From NCBI RefSeq assembly GCF_000003605.2, contig NW_003124896.1:314672-342340 (forward strand): a stretch of DNA of 27,669 bases, read 5' to 3'. Shown here in pieces: positions 11,858 to 22,221 of the stretch. The notes under the pieces are model-generated. The model did not search any database. It was not told the DNA's origin and saw only the letters and a program-made list of their open reading frames with translations. Source of the DNA: Saccoglossus kowalevskii (lineage: Eukaryota > Hemichordata > Enteropneusta > Harrimaniidae). How positions within the stretch are numbered: the stretch's first letter is position 1; every line of letters begins with the position of its first letter. The position numbers and the translations under genes are program-made.

Positions 11858-12397
11858 TGTGTTATGTCTGTCATCGTTAAGCAGGCGAGGTCCTGGACGG
11901 AACTTGGCTCAGTGATTTGGAACTAATTACGAGATAACCGTCGTTATTCTGACTACGATTTCTGACAGTTGGTATCCGTAGTTATTAATGTAGTGAACGA
12001 TTAATCAAAAGATATGACGTATTCAGTACTTAGTGTGATTGGCTTTATGATTTAAGGTTACGCCCTGGAGTCTTTTTACCGTTTTGTAATTGGTTAGAGT
12101 TTTGAAAATGAATAAAGTAGTTTTAGTTGGTCTTGGCGAGTACAACACGACAGACGCAGTCGAGAGTCCAGTCCTGGAGAGTCTTGGGCGAGTCTTGGGT
12201 CAGCCTTGCGATAGTCTTGGGGATCTTTCCCCAGGGCGCTGTGTCTTATAGAGTGCTCGACTGATCGACTAAGACGAGAGTTGAAAAGTATTTCGTTGTG
12301 TGTGTCTTATTTGACTGTAAAGCTTAAGTGACTTTCCCGATCCCGTACCTCAAGGGGGCGCGATAGAGAGAGAGACGAGACGAGATTCCCCCTGACA
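11858..12397 (+). mobile_element. Candidate solo LTR or 5' LTR
   Basis: A block clearly more G+C-rich than its surroundings begins TGTGTTATG and ends CCCCTGACA. The ends are flanked by AATTG at 11852-11856 and again at 12398-12402 shifted by one base (ATTGC/ATTGT), compatible with a 5 bp target duplication. It contains AATAAA near 12111, GAGTCTTGGG-type repeats at about 12175-12220 and a GA-rich run near 12365. TGGAGAACC follows the right end and could be a primer-binding site, but no internal coding region follows, so a solo LTR is favoured. The boundaries are inferred, and no second copy lies in this window. Confidence 0.4.
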
Positions 12398-12402
12398 ATT
12401 GT

Positions 12403-12924
12403 GGAGAACCCCCAGGGAGAAGAATTCCCCCCTGATATAGCTCTCACAAACGCATGCTAGACAAACCCAGTCACAAACACAAGTAAAAACGATATACAAT
12501 AATTATGTTATGTTTATAGAAATGCAAAAATTCTGTTACAGTTTTGTTCGTACTTTGTATTTTATAATTGTAATTACCATTAAAATCAGGTGATGTGCTG
12601 TATCAAATCACCAAAGCAAACATTGTAATTGTAATTGTTATAATATCTCAAGAACACTTTATTTTAGGATATTCTACTGAATTCGAATCCAGGGTTCTGT
12701 TGAATAAAATTGCTCATGAATTGTGCTAAATCAAAAGCCCTTATACATGCAGGAATCAGTACGTGATTTTCTACAGATTATATTCTACATTGCGGGAATG
12801 ATAACAATATTTGCTTATTCAAATCCCATACTCGCAGACTAATTACATTAGTATATGGCCATTTACATTTATTTAATTTGAAAAATGGATATTTATATAC
12901 AGATAAGAAGTGATCCAAACTAGT
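12403..12924. other. Non-coding, no gene seen
   Basis: The first ~50 bases are C-rich and G-rich, then ordinary AT-rich sequence. No open frame with family character. Confidence 0.4.
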
Positions 12925-13073
12925 GCATCAATAAGGAAACGCACTTAACATGCTGATGATCGTGTCAATAAGGAAACATGATTAAACACGTTTATGACTA
13001 CGTCAATAAAAAAACCACTTCAAAATGTTTACAACTGCATCAATAAAAAACGCACTTCAACATATTTACGAGT
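12925..13073 (+). repeat. Four-copy ~37 bp tandem repeat
   Basis: The core TCAATAA recurs at 12928, 12965, 13003 and 13040, a period of 37-38 bp. Each core is followed by an A-rich run, a CACTT-like segment and a TTTA-like segment. The copies are diverged. This is a small minisatellite with no evident coding role. Confidence 0.7.
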
Positions 13074-14630
13074 GGTAACTATAGGTTTTGTTAATGCAAC
13101 AACAACGGACACATACATATAAAAAGTACCAGCGTTGTCTATCCATATTGATAAAGCGGTAAAACTCAGAGTAACACTAATACAGTGCCTAGTGTATGGC
13201 GAAGTGTCACATTACTGGTCGAATTGCACAGTATTTTAATGATTTACAACCACTGAAATAAATACACACACAATGGTAAATTTAACATATTCAGTTTGTC
13301 AAAAATATTTTCTCTAATTGATGAACAAGGATGAGCATAACAAAAAGGTGGACTTGAAGGGAAGTTAAAAAAACATGTCTAAGCTACCTCATTGCAGTCA
13401 AGTCATATAGGTGTTAAATGAATACAAGTGGTAATTACTTTCAAGGCTGTTTCTCAATTTGCTTCTCGAAAGATAATTCAACGCAATGTATTGTTTATGC
13501 TTGGCAACAGTGTACAACATTAGGTCAACAAACTTGATGCTTTTTCAAGACACAAGGTCACAAATTAGCAAGCAATTACAAATCGGGGATGAGTAATACG
13601 TCAGTCAAATATTTTCTTAATTTGTTCCCACTGTTAATTCCACTTAAACCCAGCAGACTCAAAAACGACGTATGTGGGAATTGTTTACTGTTGATGGTGT
13701 TACTCGGGATAGTTATTACAATATTAGGTACAATACAGTGATACATAAAGTCATGCAAAGAATTATTTAGAAATTGAAGTTCTTAGCCACGTCATCATCT
13801 GATATTGATATAACATGCTCACATGTGCGTTGTGATTAGATTAATTCATTTCAGCATGGTGTATTTATATCCCAACAGTGGATTGAAACTAGTGAACAAA
13901 GTGAACATATAGATGTCAGTCGGATTTCATAGCTGAACCAATCTGTGTATTTTATTTAAAATATTTCGCATAATTAATTGTTATTAGCAAGTTCTTTGTA
14001 TATCTTTGCAAAAAGTTTATTCAAACAGTTTGTTTACTTGGATAGACAAATATATACTGGGGGTTATACAAGTTGTCACAGTGTAAGGCCTGCTTAATGT
14101 TATTGAGAGGGGCAAACACAGAACTCACACAGGACTGCTAGAATGGGGTAGACAAGACAATGGTACTGGAAATGAAATACACATACACCAAAAAATATCA
14201 AGTAAAAATCCTGGCTGTAATACCTCTTAAAATAATTACACGAAACAAAGCACAGAAAATTACAAAGAAATAAATTCATTGAAATAGGGGATTGCCTAGG
14301 GAATCGTGCATTGGTGATACCTCATAGTTCCAGGATGTAAAGATGGATGACAGTCAATGGCTTCTGCAACACGACGACGAGGAAATACAGGAGTCTTGCT
14401 TGCAGAGGAACTCTGTTATTCTGGAGGGCATCGCTGAAAGCAGGAGATCGCAGAGCAGTTTATACAAGTCTCACAGAATGATACTTGAAGCCTGTATCAC
14501 TTGTCTCACAATATCGTAACAGCAACACACGTAGTACTCAGTTGAAATGATGGATCCCAACTGTCCTCTGTCTAGCCTATTCATAGGCATAAATGATCTA
14601 AATCCAGGGACACCACCTGGGTTTCCACAT
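13074..14630. other. Non-coding; possibly includes the 3' end of the retroelement
   Basis: No gene supported. A 58-codon plus-strand frame at 14343-14519 is acidic at its start and has a fair Kozak context, but no family match. The 3' LTR of the minus-strand retroelement should lie somewhere below 14990; I could not delimit it. Confidence 0.35.
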
Positions 14631-14989
14631 GAGCAGATCAAAACGTGGTCTCACGTAGATCGTAAACATCACAACCACACCTGGTAGATTCCAATTGCCC
14701 TTCCAGAGTGGTAAACAAATATGACCTGTCAATCACCTTTATGACAGTTATCATACGGCAATGCACACCGTTTCTTCCCATTATTCCATGCACACTTCTA
14801 TTTTCAGGGTTGAGGTAATGTGACAACACGTAGAATAAAGGATGCTGACATTGCCCCCTCATCAAGACTGAACATGGCACATTTTCAGTCCAATAATCAG
14901 CATCAACTACTAATAAATTTACATTTCTAAAAATTGGTAAAAAAAATATTGTTACAGTAATTCTAAGTATTCTCAATTCTACTTAACTT

Positions 14990-15345
14990 GCTGTTTACTT
15001 CTCGTGCCTTGTTTAAATAAATTTATGGCTGGTGATCAGTTTCCAAAATAAATTCTTTACCATATAAATATTGGTCATAAATAATTCACTGCCAAACACT
15101 CTTTTTCAATTACAGAATAAGATTTCTCTCTGGCTAGTAATTTACGACTGCTGTATGCCACTTGAAATTTTCCTTCCTCATAAGACTGTACCAGGCCCAA
15201 CTTTTAACGCATCACATCTCAAAATAAAATTCTTAGTAAAATCAGGCAATCTTAAAATTGGTTGCTTACTCAATACAACTTTTAAGTGATTAAAGGCATT
15301 TTCTTGGGGATCTTCCAAGACTACCTTTTTTGCCTGACGTTTTCT
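14990..15345 (-). pseudogene. RNase H remnant, 3' end of pol
   Basis: The frame at 15178-15390 carries QENAFNHLK, LSKQPILRLPDFTKNF and ILRCDA (Asp of the RNase H core), then shifts. EEGKFQVAYSSRKLLARE and VIEKECLAVN follow in another frame (about 15180-15070), and the tail decays by 14990. These motifs match the RNase H of gypsy-type elements, which degrades the RNA strand during cDNA synthesis. No integrase follows it, consistent with the Gmr1 order. Confidence 0.8.
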
Positions 15346-15990
15346 GGTTAAATGAGGGGAGCTACTATTGTAGCAAAATTTGGTACACATTTGCGATAGT
15401 ATCCATGCCTAAAATGATCTTACTTGCTTTACTGTTTCAGGTCTGGCTGCATGCTGTATGGTCTCTATTTTATCTGGCAATACTTGCAAAATACCGTCAC
15501 CTACCTGCATGGTGACCAATAAACTCTATATTAGTGAAACCCAAGAAACACTTTAACCTCACAGTTGATCCTGCCTTCCTTAAACGAGCCAAAAACATCC
15601 TGTACAATCTGTACATGATGCTCCCATGCTTTTGAATAAATTAAAATATCACCAATTATATTCTCAACTCGACCCATCAAGACCTACCAACAAAATACAC
15701 ATCATACTGGAAAATGAGGCTAGTTCATCGAACACTGTAATGCGATTGAGTTTGTGAAAATCAATGCAAAACCTAACACGCCCTCTTTTCCTATTTACGA
15801 AAACAATAGGTGAGGCATAAAGTGAATTTGATGGTTGAATTACTCCTATCTCTAACATGCTCTTGACCTCTGACCTCACTTTATCTGTTATAGCAAATGG
15901 AAATGGGTATGGTTTTGACCTAATTGGTTCAGATGTTACCAGTTTAATATCATGCTCGCTAATTGTAGTCTTTCCAGAAAAATCAGTGAA
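15345..15990 (-). pseudogene. Reverse transcriptase remnant with internal deletion
   Basis: The N-terminal part is clear: SEHDIKL, then SEPIRSKPYPFPFA, MLEIGVIQPSNS, YASPIVFV, RFCIDFHKLNRITVFDE (about 15980-15720). After this, the segment that should hold the first catalytic aspartate and the template-grip region is missing, about 100 residues. Sequence resumes near 15660 with IIGDILIYSK, where the xDD catalytic pair reads GD, so one of the two aspartates is also lost. Connection-domain motifs follow to about 15400. This copy is catalytically dead. Confidence 0.8.
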
Positions 15991-16209
15991 ATTCTCTCAT
16001 AACCAATCTCTCTATGTTGGTCGACATTCAACTCATGACCGACATAGCAATCAACAATTGTTTCCTTAAACTGAATTGACACAGACTCCAATTCACCACT
16101 ATCACACAGTATTGTGTCACTGTCAGCAGTATCATATTCAACAACTGCAATGCACACATCACACCCGTAAGCACTTTTTTTCATTCAGTTTGTCCTTTCC
16201 ATAATATGC

Positions 16210-17173
16210 TTTCAGCAAGTTAGCATGATAAATTTTCACCTTGCCTTTAACATTCATTCTGTAATCCACCATACCCACTCTCTTCATAATTACATACAAT
16301 TGCATCAACGGCTTATTGTCAGTGGGAAGTAACGCTACACTTTGTCACCAGGTTGGAACTTCCTATCTCTGGCCTATCATAATACTTTTTGTACCTAGCC
16401 TTTGCCTTACCTAACTCAGCTTTAGACAATTTACATGTCTATTCAAGGCTATTTCGCAAATCCAGGACATATTGGTACGTAGTTTTACCTCTGGTGTAGT
16501 GGACTCCTTTGGTTACGATTCTTTCAAAATCATCATTGGGCCCTTCACTGTTCTACCATAAATAAGATCGAAGGGTGAAAACCCTAAACTCTCCTGAGAA
16601 GCTTCACCATAGGCAAACAGTACTGGGTCAAGATACCTATCCAAATCTATGGGCCATTCTTGACACATGCGTTCCAACATACTTTTCAAGGTAGCATTAA
16701 ACCGCTCAACCAAACCATTACATGCTGGAGTAGTAACTAACTTTTTAATAGACACACCCGACTCACATCCTTCAAATTATGTGTTACAAACTGTGTCCCT
16801 AAATCAGTTAAAATGTGTTTGGGTACACCAGCCCTACTAAATATACTGACTAAAACATCAGCAACCACCTCAGAAGTAATTTTTTCAACGCTACAGCTTC
16901 AGGGTACCGTACCTATGACCTCTCTCAGTTGCTGCACTGATCGGACCAATCAGATCCATAGCTATCATTTGAAATGGAATTTCAATCAAGGGCATATCGC
17001 CTAATGGTACCTTGCTAACTCGACCCTTAGGAGTGGTCCTCTGACATATATCACATTACCTGCAATACCCAATAAAATCATCCTGCTTTCCTGGCCAATA
17101 AAACTGACTTGCTATTCTATCTGTAGTCTTCTTAGCACCCAGATGACCTGCTATAACTGACTCATGAGCAAGC
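16210..17173 (-). pseudogene. Integrase remnant
   Basis: Order on the minus strand: LAHES..GHLG histidines of the HHCC zinc domain (from 17173) and a CDICQ cysteine pair. Then come catalytic Asp in MDLIGPI (about 16956), catalytic Asp in LTDLGTQF (about 16805) and catalytic Glu in NGLVERFN (about 16706). Next are the FSPFDLIYGRTVKGP block and a C-terminal YHANLLK motif (16210-16230). The three catalytic acids survive. However, there is a short deletion between the first two, the second-to-third spacing is slightly short, and several stops and shifts occur. In the family it inserts element cDNA. It sits upstream of reverse transcriptase here. Confidence 0.85.
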
Positions 17174-17554
17174 GCAAGTACTTGATCACGTTAACACAAT
17201 AGTACAACTAATTGGGAACACACACGTTTTCTATCAACATGAAGTGACTGAAACTCCCTATACATCAGCCCCTTGTTCATTAAAAACCTCGCCCGATTGC
17301 TACGATCTGTGGTCAACCCCTCACCTGTACTCACTATCTTCCAAGCACGCTATAATGCCCAGGAACTATAAGCCTATGTAATGTATTTTTCTCAGCTAAC
17401 AGCCCTCGTCTGTTCCGTCTGTACAACATCAACACTATCATCCTGACTGGAATCAATGGAAGGTTCACAACTACTAACTGAAGGCTCTCTTACCTCAACA
17501 CCCAGAAAAGAACCTTCATCCATATAGGGCATACTAGCCTAACTACTAGTAGAT

Positions 17555-17700
17555 GTTCAACCTTCATTACCTAAAAGAACACTAGTCTCCATACCTGAAG
17601 GACAACAAGCTTCACCACCAGAGGGCATACTAGTCCCATCACTCGAAGGAGTACTATGTTCACCACCTGAGGGCGAACTAACCTCGCCATGCCTTACCTC
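17555..17700 (-). repeat. Octapeptide (24 bp) tandem repeat between protease and integrase
   Basis: The protease frame continues into a tail of eight-residue units: SSPSGGEH, STPSSDGT, SMPSGGEA, CCPSGMET, SVLLGNEG. A further diverged unit, SMPYMDEG, lies beyond the stop. At DNA level GAGGGC recurs 48 bp apart (17621 and 17669), two units. This is a low-complexity Ser/Pro/Gly linker made by 24 bp tandem duplication. Confidence 0.65.
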
Positions 17701-17980
17701 ATGAGCTAAACTTAGTTTCCAATCAAAATCATGGTCTTTGGGCTCACTAGCTTCACTAATATTACAAATAATGAGATCATACACTGTCTCGACCTCACCA
17801 ACATAAAAGGGTGTATTTGTATATTGTCTAGCACCTGGGGCTTCCCGACATGTACCATCCATCATCACACATGTACGACTTTCCTCAGTCAATTGACTAT
17901 CTTCCATCAACTCTATACATACTACAACCGATCTACACCCACTATCACGAAGGACCTCTACCTCATTACTACCAAAAAGC
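17690..17980 (-). pseudogene. Retropepsin-like protease remnant
   Basis: The catalytic aspartate motif DSG, in the context VLRDSGCRSVVV, is at 17938-17946. Downstream are the expected body and a TPFYVGEVETVYDLII segment, which fit the aspartic protease of gypsy-type elements. A frameshift lies just N-terminal to the motif (about 17970). The active-site triplet is intact but the protein is not expressed as an unbroken frame. In the family this enzyme cuts the Gag-Pol precursor. Confidence 0.75.
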
Positions 17981-18202
17981 CTTGACCAACAGGCATACCA
18001 CTCACTATACTATTAGCTGGTGCAACACTGGCAATACTACTAATTGGCAGCTGATAGGCCACATTTCAACTCAACTCTATCTCGTTCCTGTAAACATGGA
18101 TGTCTACTTGCATCTGTGATCTCATGAACTACACAAGTAGCACTGACTTCCTTTGAATCATTATTTCTATTCTGATCACATAGTAGCTGACTTAACCTGA
18201 GG

Positions 18203-19120
18203 CTAGGAATTTTTATAATGCTTAGGACAACTAACACCAGAGTGATTTGGATCACCACAAATATAACAGCTTGACTTTGGCTTAGACTGGCCTTTACCTT
18301 TATGACCTGTGACCCAGAACTGACTTTTCCGATTACCACTTTGAAACTGGCTAGATTTCAGATTTTTACCACCTGGCTATCTACGTGCATCTCTAAACGT
18401 ATCCGCCAAGTCATCCATTTATTTAACTAACTTAGATGACCTTTCACCTATAAAAATGGAAAACTCGTTAACAAACGTAGTACTCAACAACTGATCTCTC
18501 ATAGTGATAGTCCTTAGCTCCTTCAAAACTCTTACAAACTTCAGACAGCTCTACTCATCGGTCAAAATAACTACTTAATCTAGATGCAAATTGCGAAATG
18601 CTCTCTCCACCTTCTGCCCTACTAGATCGAAATCTTTTTCGAGAAACCTTCTTCATTCATATCATAATACTTAAACAAAGCTGCCTTTAAAACATTGTAA
18701 TCGATGGACTCTGCTGCAGACAATACAAAGCATACAAAGCCAAACATGCACTAAGATTTACAACCCAACTGTCGTGCGGCAATTTCTGAGTTACAGCAAC
18801 TCGCTCAAACCTTAAAATAAATGCATCCATCTCGTCCCTAGTTTCATGAAACAATGGTAGCTTTGGATCCTTAGAACTAACAGTGAACTGAGCCAACTGT
18901 TCAACCTCAACAAGTTCGTACTGTCTTACTTTCTCTTCTCTCTTCGTTCTCTCTCTCTCTCTTCTTGTTCTCTCTCTCCTCTCGTTGTCCCTCTCTCCCT
19001 CTATATTGTCTCACGTCCTCTGTCTTTTGCCTCACGTTCATTTTTTAAACTTTCAGCTTCACGTTTGGCTGCTCTCTCATTCCTCTTCCCATGCTCACTC
19101 TTTTCACGCTCTGTACTCAT
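18203..19120 (-). pseudogene. gag: Broken gag of the Gmr1-like element
   Basis: The frame opens at ATG 19118-19120 with a highly charged Lys/Glu/Arg N-terminus (MSTEREKSEHGKRNER), as is usual in this group. It meets a TAG at codon 40 (19001-19003) and shifts frame in the GA-rich tract. The capsid-like part resumes at about 18900 with DPKLPLFHETRDEMDAF. Further shifts and stops follow. A zinc knuckle of exact CCHC spacing (CYICGDPNHSGVSC) lies at 18227-18268, with a stop at 18203-18205. By family Gag packages element RNA; this copy cannot make an intact protein. Confidence 0.8.
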
Positions 19121-19919
19121 AAATTGAGTCAGAATAAAGCTTATAACATTCTGTACATATTATTCAACTATATGCATACAAATTAACCTTTTCCATACAT
19201 GCTATGTAGATAAATCGGTGAATACCAGTCTATTATAGTCTACAGTTAAATTTACATACTAATTACCTGTAACTTTTATCAGGTTTTGTTCTGTATCTTA
19301 TCAATACAAGAAAAAAGAGATTCATAATATCAGTTAACATCACTGAAAATTGTTTTATTGGGAGTTATAGTTCTGCTAAATTAATTTGCATAGTTACCAA
19401 TTAATAAACACACAGGAACACTTTCAGTTCAGACAAATTTATGATTGGAAGGTGGCCCTGGAAAAATTCAACCTAACTGTAGTAACATTCTGATTTTCAA
19501 TGCTTCAAACTATGTTTTGAAATTTTTTTCACAAACTCATGCAATTTTGCAATCCCATCTTTGATATTTCGCTAAGAAACAACTGAAAGATGTGATCGAA
19601 TGTCCTAGGATCCGTTACTGAGTTTCTTTAGAATTCCATATGTCAGACCAATAAGGGTAATCTTCATTACGGGTCATCTTCTTCATGAAGACTTGTTCCA
19701 ACAACTAATTTCCATCACATGCCATATACTGTTAGGTAAATCTTTTTGCGCTGCTTGTCAAGATGGTGTTAATCTAATATGTAAGCCTCCCCATTCTTTA
19801 AAATCTCTTCAAATGTAACATTTTTGTTACAAGCAAATCTATAACTTTACACAGATACTAGTATTATACATACAGTTTATGGCATGTGAACATTTAAGGA
19901 ACCCAATACCAGCATTTAC
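19121..19919. other. Non-coding; expected place of the 5' LTR
   Basis: On the minus strand this lies upstream of gag and should contain the 5' LTR and primer-binding site. I could not find a matching pair of repeats between here and 13074-14990, so the LTRs are deleted, too diverged, or longer than I could trace. No gene seen. Confidence 0.35.
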
Positions 19920-20259
19920 TACGAACTTTGTAATCAATTTTAAGAACTTTAAACTTTGTAACCAGTGTGTTTATCATTTTACTCTTTGATAGTGATATAA
20001 TCTGCTAATTATAAAGGAATTTTCCAACACATTTTTCTATATTTTTAACTGGGGGGTCGATTTAATCAATATTATATATACATATTAGCAAACCACCAAC
20101 TTTTCAAATGGCTTTCATATCTTCTTAGGTTGTTCTATAAACTTTAAAAAAAACTAAATAATCAGCACGACTTTCTACAATAAATGGGTTACATCACAAT
20201 AATAAAAATACACACAAACATGCTTAATGTCTTTTATATGTTTGTGACGATAGCACAAT

Positions 20260-20370
20260 AAAATTACCAGCTGGTTTGGTCAGGTAGTCTCCCATGCAAA
20301 TACTAGCCGCGCTCGATTCATCTTAAATTTTGTGATGAGTCGATGACCTGACCACTGGTCTATGATGATC
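20260..20370 (-). ncRNA. 5S rRNA-like hairpin element, copy A
   Basis: On the minus strand the segment CTAGTATTTGCATGGGAGAC, followed by TACCTG, closely matches 5S rRNA around box C (TTAGTACTTGGATGGGAGAC, then CGCCTG). Upstream, TTTAAGATGAATCG sits at the position of box A, with partial similarity. The unit is closed by an inverted repeat (GGTCAGGT/ACCTGACC, plus ACCAG/CTGGT outside it) and is followed by TTTT. It is too diverged to be working ribosomal 5S RNA. It could be a 5S pseudogene, the head of a 5S-derived SINE, or a distinct RNA polymerase III transcript. Confidence 0.5.
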
Positions 20371-21150
20371 ATTTGGTTTTTATTAGAATTGGCGGCCATT
20401 TAATGTTTGAAAATGTTTCAATATTACATTCGTTTGCACTTGGGTTTTTCGTGTGTTGATCTATGACTTCTACGTGCTTCATCACTGAGTACGATAATAA
20501 ACGGCCATTCACGACATATTTATTCACTTTTTCATACTTTTATCGATGGTTCTCAATATTATAACAACATAGGTCACATTTCCATGTAAATTTGCCAACT
20601 TTACACTCACTTTTAACAACGTTGTCATCGGTTTGTTTATCATTTTACGATATCATAGTGGTATAATCTGCTAACATAGGGGGCTTGTCTAACACAGTTG
20701 CTAATTATTTCAATATTTCTAACTACAGGGTCGTTATAACACTGACTTAGGTTAAATCTATTAGCGAACCCGCCAACCTTTCCAATGCTTTTTATATCTT
20801 TTAGGCTGTTTTAGAACATATCCCGGTCAGCCCAATGGCACTCTGCTAATATACTGGACATTCCCTTTCATTTATTCACTTTTCCTACTTTGTAACTTCA
20901 CGGTTAGATATGATAACAAATTAGTTCAAATATACTCGCAAATCCGCCAACTTTAATGGCTTACACCCATTATGTGCCGAACGCAAAAATGAGTTGTACA
21001 TTGTAAAAGCGTGCAAATGTTAAAACATTCTATAAACCAAAAAAAAAAAATCAGCACAACTTTCTACTATCAATGGGTGACACCACAATAATAAAAATAC
21101 ACAAAAATTGCTTAATATCTTTTCTATGTTTGTGACAAAAGCACAAAAAC

Positions 21151-21262
21151 AAAAATTTACCAGCTGGTTTGGTCAGGTAGTCTCCCATGCAAATACTAGC
21201 CACGCTCGATCAATCTTAAATTTTGTAATGAGTAGATCACCTGACCACTGGTCTATGAGAAT
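21151..21262 (-). ncRNA. 5S rRNA-like hairpin element, copy B
   Basis: Second copy, differing from copy A at about six positions over ~100 bases. The box-C-like block, the closing stem (GGTCAGGT/ACCTGACC), the outer ACCAG/CTGGT pairing and a downstream T-run (AAAAA on plus, 21151-21155) are all kept. The substitutions fall outside these elements. The surrounding unit is visibly more diverged, with indels. Confidence 0.5.
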
Positions 21263-21930
21263 CATTTGTTTTTTATTCGAATTGGCGGCTATTTAGTGTT
21301 TGAAAATGTTTCAAAATTGCATTCGTTTGCACTTGGGTTTTTCGTGAGTTGACATATGACCTCTACGTGCTTCATCACTGACTACAATAATAAACGGCCA
21401 TTTAGGACATATTTATTATTCACTTTTTCATACTATTAACGATGGTTCTCGAAATATAACAACATAAATCACCTTTCCATGTAAATTTGCCAACTTTGCA
21501 ATCGCTTTTAACAACTTTTTAAGCAGTTTGTTCATTATTTTATGAGTGGTATAATCTGCTAACATACTGGACACTTCCTTCCATTTTATTCACTTTTTTA
21601 AACTTTTGACGATGGTTCTCGATAATATAACAACATAAATCACATTTCCATGTACATTTGCCAACTTTGCAATCGCTCTTAACAACTTTGTAAGCAGTTA
21701 GTTTATCATTTTTCGATTTGATAGTAATATAATCTGCTAACATAGGGGGCTTTTTTAACACATTTGCTAATTATTTCGGTATAACAATGACTTAGGTCAA
21801 ATCTGCTTGCAAACCCGCCTACTTTTCAAATTCTTTTCATATTTTTTAGGCTGTTTTAGAACATAAGGGGCTTTCTTTTCTAACAAATTTGCTAATTGTT
21901 TCTATACTTTCAACTGCGGGGTCGTAAATA

Positions 21931-22221
21931 CTAGAGCATAGGTACAATAGGGTAATTATTAGTTTCTTGCCAATATTTGTGGTTAGTGTAAAATTAGCAT
22001 ATTATTTTCTCAAGTCTGTGTAGCTTGATATAATATGCAGACATAGTTAGATTTTAATCAGGGCATATTAAATAGCTAATTTTGCTGATAATTTTCCTAT
22101 ACCAGGCTTTGTATTAAACAATATTTCAAAAGAATGAACTTTGTTAATCTATGCGTAAAAATTGTTATAAAGTAAGGTAAAATTTGTCGCTGTTAGTGCT
22201 GCACGTTAATTTTGATTGCAA
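21931..22221. other. Non-coding spacer
   Basis: AT-rich sequence between the tandem array and the dispersed repeat. Nothing recognised. Confidence 0.4.

Larger units (their letters stand above)
14990..19120 (-). mobile_element. Degenerate Gmr1-like Ty3/gypsy LTR retrotransposon (minus strand)
   Basis: Reading down from 19120, the minus strand shows remains of Gag, protease, integrase, reverse transcriptase and RNase H in that order. Integrase before reverse transcriptase is the Ty1/copia-like order known in the Gmr1 group of Ty3/gypsy elements, and the sequence motifs are of gypsy type. All regions carry stops, frameshifts and deletions, so this is a dead copy. LTRs, primer-binding site and polypurine tract could not be identified, so the true element is longer than given. 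A rearranged ordinary gypsy element is the alternative. It is disfavoured because integrase runs continuously through its C-terminal segment into the start of reverse transcriptase. Confidence 0.85.
19920..21930. repeat. Tandem array of ~890 bp units with nested sub-repeats
   Basis: ACCAGCTGGTTTGGTCAGGT occurs at 20266 and 21159 (893 bp apart), and long flanking stretches also match. The motif ATAATCTGCTAA recurs near 19996, 20662, 21551 and 21729, with a variant at about 20851. Thus the array starts with a partial unit, has two main units, and the second contains a ~178 bp internal duplication (21420-21580 against 21585-21760). CCGCCAAC-TTTTAGGCTGTT segments mark unit ends near 20100, 20780 and 21820. 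No protein-coding frame is convincing. Confidence 0.8.

Noticed and set aside
14638-14976. 112-codon minus-strand frame as an extra retroelement gene (env-like)
   Set aside because: Its start overlaps the decayed RNase H end and there is no signal peptide plus transmembrane pattern; read as decay of the element 3' region.
17731-18119. Plus-strand frames of 84 and 89 codons
   Set aside because: They are antisense shadows of the retroelement protease and Gag region.
18040-18339. 99-codon minus-strand frame as a gene
   Set aside because: It is the wrong frame across the zinc knuckle; the CCHC motif is in a neighbouring frame.
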